64,000 nt of DNA, from contig JAKCWW010000015.1 of assembly GCA_026260175.1 (NCBI GenBank), forward strand, positions 674-64,673. Reading direction: 5' to 3'. This DNA comes from Reticulitermes lucifugus. Lineage: Eukaryota; Arthropoda; Insecta; Blattodea; Rhinotermitidae. A program made the translations under genes and the position numbers. The stretch's first letter is position 1. Every line of letters starts with the position of its first letter. This document shows, piece by piece, positions 37,881-47,838 of this stretch. Under the pieces are notes generated by a model. The model saw only the letters and a program-made list of their open reading frames with translations. It had not been told where the DNA came from and ran no database searches.

Positions 37881-38377
37881 CTTGACTAGCTGAGAATAGT
37901 AGATTATAGACATGAATTTACAGTGGAAATTATGCTTGTGTTGTAGTGGGGACAAGACCTGACGTGCCTCGCTTAGTCTATGCAGCGCCGCCAGATGTTC
38001 GGTTCCTGACAGCATAACACCATAGAAACTAGCGCACTATGCTATTACGCCTGCACCATGAGAATATTCCAAAGACGTTACATAAATAAATAAATAAACG
38101 TAGCTGCATTTCCAACTTCGGGTGTTTCTATGGCAACATTTAATGAAGTTCTTCAGTCATGACCGCCTGCGGCTTACTGAAATGAGAGACTTGCTACGTG
38201 CAGCCATCTATCCTTATCATCTCGGAAACCCAGGATCAGGAATACAAACAGAATAAGCTCACCTGAGTGAACAAATATCTCTAGGTGTTTCCAGAATGTA
38301 ATAATGGTCTAATCTTCCGTAACTGTGAAACAAAAATAGCATAGAAAGAGAGATTCTCCAAATTTCAAACAAAATTG

Positions 38378-38690
38378 AAACAAGCCTTCAAGATCGATAT
38401 TTTTAATTTAAAGGAAAAGAAAATATTTTGGTGTGATGTTTTATACGTGCATTTCGGTATAGTCTGTTCATTTCTCCATTTCATCTATTTTCTTTGTAGT
38501 TTGTTTATCCTATTCACAATGTCACAACACGTATAAAAATAGAATGAAAAAGTGTCATTAGTTTCGACATTGTTTCTGATGGTGTCTGATTAACAGATGT
38601 TTGCCTTCAAGATTAATATTTTTCATTTAAAGGGAAAATAAACTATTGTGGTATGATGCTTTATACGTGCATTTCTGTATACAGTAGTCC
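38378..38690. repeat. Local direct duplication of an ~85-bp segment
   Basis: 38378-38462 and 38607-38690 share GCCTTCAAGAT, TTTAAAGG and TTTTATACGTGCATTTC or close variants. The second copy is interrupted at its end by the MITE at 38692. Confidence 0.8.
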
Positions 38691-38691
38691 C

Positions 38692-38943
38692 CCCGTATCC
38701 GCGGGTGATACGTTCCAAGACCTACCGCGGATGCTCGAAACCGCGGATAGTAGCGAACCCTATATATAAAAGCGCAGAGTAAACTTTAGATCGACTAAAN
38801 NNNNNNNNNNNNNNNNNNNNNNTAAATACTGAAATCGACCATGGTCGACTTTGGCAGTGAATGTGTTAATATTTTCGGGCCGCGGTGAACCGCGGATAAC
38901 TGAAACCGCAGATACCGAATCCACGGATACGGGGGTTCTACTG
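38692..38943. mobile_element. Tigger-like MITE with terminal inverted repeats
   Basis: Left end CAGTAGTCCCCCCGTATCCG and right end (reverse complement) CAGTAGAACCCCCGTATCCG are matching terminal inverted repeats; inner GCGGATGCTCGAAACCGCGG is also typical. A TA precedes the left end, while the right flank reads CA. The element is interrupted by an N gap and has no transposase. Confidence 0.9.
38800..38822. other. Assembly gap (23 N)
   Basis: Twenty-three N inside the Tigger-like MITE. Confidence 0.99.
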
Positions 38944-39227
38944 CATTGTCTTTTTTTTAACTTTTATATCGTGACAATTCATCAATGGCAATGTCTTGTC
39001 ATGTTTAGGGAAACATTACAAAGTTAAAAATAAGCAAGCTTCCGAAACTATGTAACATATCTTCAAAATAATTCGATTACTATAATTGTAATAAGTTTTA
39101 GGTCAGTGTTAATTTGCGCAGAACCTTCGGTTCAAAACATTTCCTTTCTGTTGTATTTGTCAGCTATCGCACCACAAATTAATACTAATGGCATACATAA
39201 TTACTGTGCAATAATAAGTACAGTAAA

Positions 39228-39530
39228 AGTAAAGTTGTCACGGTACACGCCCTGAAGGCATGTGAGGGAATGGAGGTATAACTCCATTCACTCTTAATTT
39301 CTGCACAAGATAAATGTGAGCAGTCAGCTTCAAACATCAGCCGCTTTACTCTTGCTGAAGGAGTTCCCATTACCAGTAAACACGGAAAAGGAGGCTGGTT
39401 GGGCCCCAGAGCCAATCTGGACCCTGTGGGAAAGGGAAAAATCTGATGTCCCTACAGGAAATTTAACTCAAAGTCCTCGGTCATCCATCCCATAATCTAG
39501 TGACTGACTATACATTCTGACACATTCCGG
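39228..39530 (-). mobile_element. SINE family B copy
   Basis: Minus orientation: 3' tail near 39240 with CACGCCCTGAAGGCATGTGA, then AACTCCATTCACTCTTAATT, and GGTTGGGCCCCAGAGCCAAT nearer the head. The B-box region is decayed. Confidence 0.8.
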
Positions 39531-39797
39531 CTCCAGCAGTAGTGTTATTTATATATTTCACACAGGTGCACAAAGTAAACACAAGGGGTACTGGCAGCAT
39601 CAAAACACCTGGCCTATATACAATACTCATACATGTCCATAAACTTGAAATTAACTATAGTTTTCTTTTCTATCTGCTATCCTACAATTCATAACCCCCC
39701 CCCCACACACACACACAAACATTGCATGTTATTAAACACAGTGCCATATGTCATCAACGGATTTTATATGAAAATAGTACTGTTTGAATAAATGTGA

Positions 39798-39990
39798 GGG
39801 CCTTGCCATCGCTAAGGCGGTTAGTCGCCGGTCTCTCACCAAGGAGTGCCTGGATTCAATCCCAGGCAGGTCCATGCGGAACAGGTTTCGCTCCGACTTC
39901 TCCTCCTGTCAGTGTAATTCCGTCAGTGGTCCATACTGATTCATATATCACCGACGCTATGGGATATTAGTAACTTGCGGCGTCTTTAAA
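39798..39990 (+). mobile_element. SINE family A copy
   Basis: GGGCCTTGCCATCGCTAAGG and CGGTTAGTCGCCGGTCTCTC form the tRNA-like head, with the B-box region GGATTCAATCCCAGG. Followed by the CCATGCGG… body as at 29135. Confidence 0.8.
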
Positions 39991-40084
39991 TAACAAGTTT
40001 TTAAGAATAAATGAATGTGATATACAGCCTGTTCAGAAGGAATATACTGTTTGTACGTATGTCTGTATGTCTATATACGTGGAG

Positions 40085-40430
40085 TAATTTGGTTACAAAA
40101 ATATTCGGCCCTATGCAGGCCAAAGGGGTGTGGAGAATTAGATAAAATGAGAAGATATACAAATGTTACGGCATGTGGAATTTTCAAAATGTTTACGTCT
40201 AAAGAGACTACAGTGAGCTGGGCATGTAGTAAGGATGGATGATTCTCGTATGACCAAAAGAGTAACTGGAGGATGTTTCAGAGCAAGAAGGCCTTGGGTA
40301 AACCTAGAGGTAGATGGGAGAATGCTGTTTGGAAGGATGACATAGGTTGCTCCAGATACGGAGAAAGACGACTGGTTAGGCCATGGCCCGATAAAGGGCC
40401 GAAGCGCCTTAAAAGAAGATGAATTTGGTT
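40085..40430 (+). mobile_element. LINE 3' remnant
   Basis: Frames read RYTNVTACGIFKMFTSKETT, then FRAR(R)PWVNLEVDGRM or KALGKPRGRWENAVWKDDIG. This GRPRGRWEDAVWKD-type phrase is a common insect LINE C-terminus. Frameshifted and truncated. Confidence 0.7.
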
Positions 40431-40454
40431 ACAAGAAATCACAGTTAAGTGCAT

Positions 40455-41005
40455 CATTTTTAGGCGCGTCCGCAAAATTTCGAAAAGCGACTATTAGCTT
40501 CGTAATACCTGTCTCTGTCTGTCTGCCTGTCCATCCGCATGGAACAACTCGGCTCCCACTGGACGATTTTTAATAAAATTTGATATGAGAGTATTCTTCG
40601 AAAATCTGTCGAAAAAAATTCAAGTTTCATTAAAATCTGACAAGAACGGGTACTTTACATGAAGACCTATGTACATTTATGATAGTATTTCGCTGGATTC
40701 TTTTTAGAATGAGAAATGTTTCATACAAAAGTTGTAGAGAAAATCAAAACACACACTTTATGTTCAATATCTTTTTTTTTTCAGAAAATCGTGCCGTTTA
40801 TGAGATAATGCGGAAAAATATGGTAGAGCCAGACAGGCCACAGATGAGAATATAATACGGCGCATGCGCTATCCATGCTGGATAACTAAGGCTACAAACA
40901 CACACTCAGAATATTGAATACTTATTGCTTTTCCACAGCAACAATGGTTACGCGAATGCACCTCAATGTTACGTTAAACGTACATTGCCTGTCTTGTTAA
41001 TTCTA
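40455..41005 (+). repeat. Dispersed repeat family D, near-full copy
   Basis: Aligns with 8645-9195 throughout, in direct orientation, including AGAGCCAGACAGGCCACAGA and CAACAATGGTTACGCGAATG. Divergence between the two is moderate, so neither insertion is recent. Confidence 0.85.
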
Positions 41006-41861
41006 TTGGCACCGTGGATCTTTTAGCTTTTCAAGAATGTCTCTGCCCTGTGGAGTGAGTGATTGAGTTAGTTGTCAGTTAGTTAAACTCTGCAAACAAA
41101 GGCTTGATGCCAAAAGTTTAATTGCCGGCTCGCATGATCATTTGCCATTACCAACTGTTTCTATTGGCTAACAATATTATCTTTGTGTTGAACAAAAGTG
41201 TAGCGTCTGACAGGGCCGGGCTTGCTTCCAGGACACATTGTTCATTGCCTTAAAATTGTTTGTATTGGTTCGGCCGAACCGGCTGCAAAATACCCCTGAA
41301 TGTATGGAAATGCATTTGGTAAGACACATTCAAAATCGGTTGTGGAAGATTTACCGTTGCTGGTAAAGGGCATAATTATTCCGGTGTTTTCATTCATGCA
41401 CCATGCCGTGAAGACGTATGACGGAGTGAAGCTACGGCTGCACACAAGCGAACAACTTCACAACGTCGGTCATGTGGTGGCGGCAAAGACAAAAATTGGT
41501 AGTCGTACCAGTAAAAGAACCCCGGTGTCCTTCCTGCAGCAACTTCAGTTCCTGGCGAAACCCAGCAGATAATTTAAATATGTAATTTGTAACATGAAAG
41601 CGACACGTCACTGCGGAATTTATGTGCTTAGAATAAAAATCACAACATGCCCAGATTTTTCTGCATATGCCGAAATTCCGAAGCATCGTTCGTTTCTATA
41701 TCTCCTGAAATCCACACAGATATTCTTTTGCCGCAAATCTGCAACATGTATGGCCGGCCTGAACCTTATACTTGTTTCTAACGCCAACGGTCAGACACTC
41801 GCAGATTTCCCCGTTGCCAGACTGTGTGCGTGCGTGAGACAGACACAATCCTTTGTATGGT

Positions 41862-42052
41862 AAGACGCTGTACCAGAGATGAGACAAGCTCTGTGGCCCA
41901 TCCAGCCCCCTGTTCAGTGGGTACCGCGGCCCTTTCGTGGTGGTAAGGCGCTGGGGCGAGAAACTGACCATTAGCCTCCACCCAATGCCGAGGCTAAGAA
42001 TGAATGGAGTTACAAATCCACTCCCCACGTCTTCATGACGTGCACGAGAGAA
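41862..42052 (+). mobile_element. SINE family B, partial copy
   Basis: Contains CATCCAGCCCCCTGTTCAGT, GGGTACCGCGGCCC and CTCCACCCAATGCCGAGGCT, then GAATGAATGGAGTTACAAAT and a CATGACG tail. It lacks the tRNA-like head and lies just upstream of a second copy in the same direction. Confidence 0.8.
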
Positions 42053-42179
42053 AATTTACTGTTACACAGCACTGGCAGCTTTCTTTCAATAAGGAAAGTA
42101 GTCTAAAATTGACTTAAATCGTCTATATTGCTTTGCCACCTTTTTCGTACTTTTAAAAATTATTCTAAGCAGAAACACT

Positions 42180-42415
42180 CGCTACGGACTTGACGGTTTC
42201 GGGTTCGAACCCCGGTGGAAGGGGGGGGGGGTTTCAACACCCGTCCAGACCAGCCCTGGAGACCACCCAGCCGCCTACACAATGGGTACTGGATCTTTTC
42301 CGGGGGCCGAACGGCTGGGGAGTCACATTGACCACCCACCCCCATCTAGGGCCGAGGTTACAGAAGGAATATCACTATACCTCTACTCCCCCTCTGTGCA
42401 TTCTTGGCAAATTAT
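42180..42415 (+). mobile_element. SINE family B, well-preserved copy
   Basis: The B box GGGTTCGAACCCCGG is followed by CCCGTCCAGACCAGCCCTGG, a CACCCAGCCGCCTACACAAT block, GGGTACTGGATC and ATCTAGGGCCGAGGTTACAG, ending in TACCTCTACTCCCCCTCTGT. This is the best guide to the family consensus. Confidence 0.88.
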
Positions 42416-42419
42416 AGAG

Positions 42420-44099
42420 TGCATTTTATTTTTATACTAAGGAGAAACATATAAAATACTGAAATTCATAGGGCATAAATAACAAGTCTCATTAATTACA
42501 TTTCATTGTGAGCACCATTGGTCATTCTGTGTGTCAGAATGATGATCAATATTATTCCAAACACTGGAGGTACGGAACTACTTCTGTATAGATTTCCTTG
42601 TTGTAACATACATTCAGGAGACTGTCCACAACTCCCTGGTACCTCAAAATCTTGCAACTCAAAATTCTCATTCACAGTGTTTGTAAATCAGCTGACATGC
42701 AAGTGTTGTTTATTGTTTGGAAAAATACTGACCCTTGTTTTGATGTGTGCAAAATTACCAGTGGGACTCATACTCAAATCCAGTAAGTGACAATGAACAA
42801 TTTGAGAAGTCTTCTTGAGGCTGTACAAAATTCATTACCGTTCAGAATTTACTTCTTTAATAAATTTTTAAAGTATGAAAGTAATTTCTATTTTTATTCA
42901 CTCAATTCAACAGCCAGATAACACATAAACTCAAAGCAGTGTATGCAAAAAACCTTCTCTTGTACTTTATTTTCAAAAATGTAATTTAGAAAGAAAATTT
43001 TAAATTGTCTGTCAATTTGAATATATAATCCATTACAATTATACAAAGACAGGTGTTACACGTACACCTGCAGTCAGGAGCTAAATTTAGTTAAAAATTA
43101 CCCCTACAGATGACACAGTACATGCTCTGATTGCTGCTATCTAGTGAAATTATTACAAACTCTTACTTTGCATTTGGGGTGTGTACATCTGAAATGTTCC
43201 TAATTACACAGATCTGTAGTAAAATGAAGAATGTTTGTTAACTCTTCTCTATGACACACATACATTATAAACTTACCAACTGACAGCCAATACCACCTGA
43301 AAACTGTTCTTGTTGCAATTAGCAATGAAAATTCTAATTTTGACCTGGTCTGTGTCCATGAGAGTGAGGGTGTACATGCATCTTTGTATAAAGTCATTAA
43401 CACTATAACACTACTATTTATACACACAAACCATAAACTTAGTCAACATCAAAGTGTGAGACTAATTACTTGTGTAAACTGATTAAATAGCAGAGGAGCA
43501 AACCTAAAACATGGTCACAATACAAGAACTATCAAACCTAGGGTCCCGCAAGCATCAGGGAGGACAGTGAGGTCACTGTCATACACTAGATCAGAAAATC
43601 ATACATGCGCTCTGGGAATGATCATGAATGTGGGCAGATTCTAGGACAATAATTAATTTTGGGAATGAAATTTTGTATCTTCTTTAAGAGGTTAACAAGA
43701 CTTCTAAGCTTTACTAACTGTCTATACAAATGTATAAACCACGCATTACCAATTAATTGGTTTTAAGCAATATTAATTACACACCAGTATGCAGGACTCA
43801 GTTATCTTGAAATCATATATATATATCTATATATATATATCCAATTTCACTTTCAGTTTATGAATCCTTAGATTTGTGTCAATGTAAGTATTGCAAAGTG
43901 CAGTACTAAATACATACATTATTATAAAAATAAATTAGGAAGCTAAAAACACTGAAGAATGATATTTTATCACATGTTGTATGGTTTCCAATTTCCTAAG
44001 CACACTTAAGCATCATGGTCCTTCAGATTGTTTCTCCACATTTCAGCAAAAAGTTAAGTATTCATGTATGTATGTATGTATGTATGTATAGTGTAATAA
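42420..44099 (-). other. Probable 3' UTR of the acidic-tail gene
   Basis: Repeat-free, AT-rich and CpG-poor sequence directly after the stop codon of the minus-strand gene. AATAAA on the minus strand occurs at 42971-42966 and 42898-42893. TATG and AT microsatellites lie at 44066-44090 and 43820-43843. The 3' UTR call is an inference. Confidence 0.4.
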
Positions 44100-45435
44100 T
44101 CACTCCTCTTTCAATTTTGATTCCTCTTCTACTTCACTTTCAACAACATTAAGGTGACTGTTACCATTGATGTTACCATCATCACCTTCTTCTCTGTCAT
44201 CCTCCACTTCATCTTCATCATCATCATCGTCGTCATCGTCATCGTCGTCATCTCCATCTTGTTCATGTACATGTCTAACCTGTACGTCCACATTTATCTC
44301 AAGCTGCATTCGTACATCAAGAACCATAAATCCCACTGCAATGAGAACTGGAAGGTGAAAGCGAGATTTCCATGCCAAGTTTAAGAGAAATACCAAGCTT
44401 TTCTGAAATGCCCCATCCAGCCCCAGTACTGATGAAATTGGATACAACTGTCCTGATTTTTCTAAGATCATTCCTGCCGCCTGCTGAGTTGTACCTGAAG
44501 AAGAAACATTTTTTTATACTGAGGACTGGTTATCATGCTTCGCATTTAGTGCTGGTCAAAGTAGTCATTCAATTTAAGGTCATTTCATATTACAAATTAC
44601 ACATACCTTAAGGATCTTTGTTCATATATTATCCTACGCTACAAATTACTATCACTGTTATCATGCAATCACATTTTTACCCACAATTTTGTATTGACAG
44701 TCAGTCTGACAGCTACCATTTACAGGATTTTTCGATACCTCTGAACACTATTCGATAGCAATATCTATCGATACTTCTGAATACTATGAGGAATGTATCG
44801 TTACGAAACTGTTATTGGTTACCCTTCATCAATGTAAGATAGAGGAATAGGTTAGGTTACGTATTGAAAGTGCTGTAGAAGTATCTATACTATGTCCCCA
44901 TCAAGTAATCCATACTAAAGGATTACCGGACGTTATGAATTAGCATCACACTGCAGGCGGTCTGAATAAATCACGTAAACAATTTCGAACTGTTTTTCGT
45001 CCCGTATGAACAGATCGGAAAAATCTATTTTGATGTGTTTTACGTTATGGGAGGGATCCCTTGCTGTTATAATTCCGCACACTGGCCGGTAGTGGTGTAA
45101 TAAAACACTTGCATTAGATAACTTACAAGAACTACGTACATGCATGCATACATACGTCATATATTCCATTCATCTAAAAATGAGTCAGTCATAAAAATAC
45201 AAAATAATAATACAAAAATATGATGAATATTCAACATACAGTATTGTGTTTGTAATAATAAATAATAGCTTTACCACATGACGACGTGACGAAACAGTTC
45301 TATATATGACATCAAATTTTCACAGAATTCCATAACATTTAGTTTTGATCCGTTCTAACCTTTTACGACGACCAGTTGCCCCTGATTTGTGTTGAATGCC
45401 CGTATGTGTCGTGAAGCTTTTTGGGCTAGCAACAT
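44100..45435 (-). CDS. Uncharacterised protein with hydrophobic core and acidic poly-Asp tail, 2 exons
   Basis: Exon 1 (45435-45360) and exon 2 (44494-44100) join in phase (G|GT, Gly26) into 156 residues; the donor is G|GTTAG and the acceptor follows a TTCTTCTTCAG tract. Residues 1-25 are basic and slightly amphipathic (LLAQKASRHIRAF), which could be a mitochondrial targeting region. Residues about 58-85 hold hydrophobic runs LVFLL and LPVLIAVGFMVL, perhaps one or two membrane passes. From about residue 105 the tail is almost all Asp/Glu, with twelve Asp at 107-118 encoded by a GAT/GAC microsatellite. I do not recognise the family. The start region is CpG-rich while flanks are CpG-poor, which fits a promoter. 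Sequence to about 42.9 kb is repeat-free with AATAAA candidates on the minus strand at 42971 and 42898, fitting a long 3' UTR. Exon 2 is more secure than exon 1; a different first exon is possible. Confidence 0.5.
44217..44252 (-). repeat. GAT/GAC microsatellite coding for poly-Asp
   Basis: Twelve consecutive Asp codons in the last exon of the acidic-tail protein, read from the minus strand. On the plus strand the same DNA gives meaningless poly-Ser. Length changes here would change the protein. Confidence 0.8.
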
Positions 45436-46545
45436 TCGTTCTGGATTTGTGTCCTATCTTACATTTAAATACCACAGTCGGATAATGATAATACTGCACT
45501 GCACTGTCTTATATAGGTGTCTTTCTAAGTTTTAACTTTTATTGAAAATTATGAAAAATTGTGAATTTGTGCAGTGCTCATCCATCAAATAAAATGTGAA
45601 ACCATGACATGAGCATATTTAAGCTGACACTGAAAGATTCTCTCTTAGCCCACTCCAGTGGAACATTTTGTCAACTGACAGCTCATAAGTGGTGTGCATA
45701 TTATTAAGTAATTTTCTTAGATAAATGCCTTGCTGTATTTTAGATCTGTATAATATGATTTTCTTACCAGATGACTACAAACAACTGTATTGTATTTCAT
45801 TATATTATATCCATACTGTGACATGTTCTACATCCTTGTATTATAATGAAGCTGTGGAAAGTAAATTCTGATCTATTCTGTAATGAGTAACCTGGAAAAG
45901 ATTCAAACTTGGTACCTCTTCAAATTCAAGCTCATGACACTATACCACACTGCCTTATTGAAGAGTTACTAATGGCTTGTGGGTTATGTAAGATTTGTAA
46001 CATTATTCCTAGAGAAAGAAAATTAAACATTAATGAAAACTGAAGTGTCATACTCAAGCAAATCCAAATTCAGTGTTGATATAAATTTACCCTTTTCATG
46101 ACTAACTCTCGGGAAGAGGAGAATCCCAGTTCCCTCATAAGACTATTGAAGATCGACTTAATCATCAGTATTTCTTTCAAGACATGAGGCTAAAAGTGAC
46201 AGGCTGAGCCATTTTAGTTATTGACATCAGACTGGAACCAAGAAATGTTACATTTTACAGTTTTGTTATTACAGAAGGGAGTTATTTATTCTAAAGCATG
46301 AGGAAATATTTATGCTTGTGATAACTTATTTCAGTTGCTACCCAACATCATAAATTTATTACAATATAAGTACATATTCCTTTATTTAAATTTCAGTGAT
46401 CCTTGTTAATTAATAACAAAGTTACATTTCTTACATTTTAAGATATTCCTCAATTTAATGTTCAATTCTGCTGCAGCCCAAGGAAAACTTAAAATTTGGA
46501 CTGCAATTAATATTTTTCATTATTTATAAATACAGATTAAACCAT
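45436..46545. other. Divergent intergenic region, first part
   Basis: Upstream of the minus-strand acidic-tail gene and, further on, of DCXR. No exon or repeat is evident. Confidence 0.4.
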
Positions 46546-46985
46546 GTGTTGTTAAAGAATCAAAACAGATTATATGTGCAAGTTCTGAGTTTTTCACAGT
46601 ATGTACTGTCAGTGGTTAATCAAATTAAGCCCAAGTACTCCCCAGAAACTTTAGCCGTAATAGGCAAACTGAAATTTTTTGGACACATAATGAACACGTC
46701 AGACTCATTGGAGAAAGATTTGATGTTTGGACTGACAGACATCACTAGAAGAAGAGAGACAGTGAACAAGATGGACAGACAAAATACGAGGAACCCTGAC
46801 AATGAACTGGCATGACATCTTAACTACCACACAAAATGGATGCAATGGAGGGACCTGATCTACCAGGCCGTGGAAAACAGGAAACGACAAAGCTAAAACA
46901 ACTTAAGGGATAGCAAGACCCAGTACTTCTTGCTAAGAAAATCCAATAGGATCACCAGGGGTCACTGGCAACCTGAAGGAACTAT
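46546..46985 (+). mobile_element. LINE ORF2 C-terminal remnant
   Basis: Reads PETLAVIGKLKFFGHIMNTS, then DSLEKDLMFGLTDITRRRET and, after a frameshift, RDLIYQAVENRKRQS-stop. This KLKFFGHIMRSSDSLEKD…YQAVENRKR pattern is a well-known insect LINE C-terminus. Dead, 5'-truncated. Confidence 0.88.
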
Positions 46986-47029
46986 TACTACTATTACTAG
47001 TGGTTGAGGATTATCTTCTTCTGGGATAT

Positions 47030-47165
47030 GACACTACATCACTGGGTAATTGTTTCAAAGGAACACAGTGCCTTCAAAACATTGAGAACCGGGTACCCAA
47101 TGATGCAACATCATATCCCAGAACAAGGGATTCCTCTGATTATCTGCACTACATTTCATATTACA
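47030..47165 (+). repeat. Dispersed element remnant (FWDVTLRHW-type)
   Basis: The frame reads FFWDMTLHHWVIVSKEHSAF and then MQHHIPEQGIP, a decayed version of FWDVTLRHWVSGSRRFEG…HRHIPE common in insect genomes. Related to 34400-34590. Confidence 0.6.
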
Positions 47166-47838
47166 CAAGTATTTGAATTTTTTAAACTATATTTCATGTA
47201 CAGTACAGGAAAGTCTTTTGCAGGCATTGTGGAAGAAATTTAGTATGCTTCTACTTCCCCACAAATACGAGTATTGCTGTTGCTATTATCATTTGTTGCA
47301 CACAACATAAGGAATCTCAAACTCATATGCACAATATAAGTGCAACACATGGATGTGACTTTCATGTGGTAAATACTAATCTAAGTTAATGTCAAAAAGT
47401 AGTTGACTGTACTGAAATTAAGTTATTCAGTAATCATCCACTTCCTATCAAAAGCTCAAGTAATTTAAGCCAGCATAAAAAATTATCCCTTGTCTCAATC
47501 TTACCGTGTGCAAGAATTTAGCTCAATAAAAGTGATCAGTTACTATAAAAAATATATGTAAGAATGGGGGTATAATCACTTGTTAGTGTGACTAAATAAA
47601 TATTTACTACATATTTATATTTGTGTTTGAAATAATAATTGTAGCAGACCATAACATGTTCTACATCCTTGACTGAGTCTTATGAAGGATCTATGGAATA
47701 TAAAAATATCCTGCTGTCTGAATGGTGTGATTAAGACATAGCCTTGAACTAATGCTCTGTTGCTACAGATACCAGTGATAACACATTGAGTTCTTCAGTG
47801 CATGTAGCTGTGTTTGTTATACATAGTGATATCATAAC

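Noticed and set aside
44154-44384. Plus-strand poly-Ser and Ile/Val-rich frames
   Set aside because: They are translations of the GAT/GAC microsatellite and of the antisense of the acidic-tail exon.
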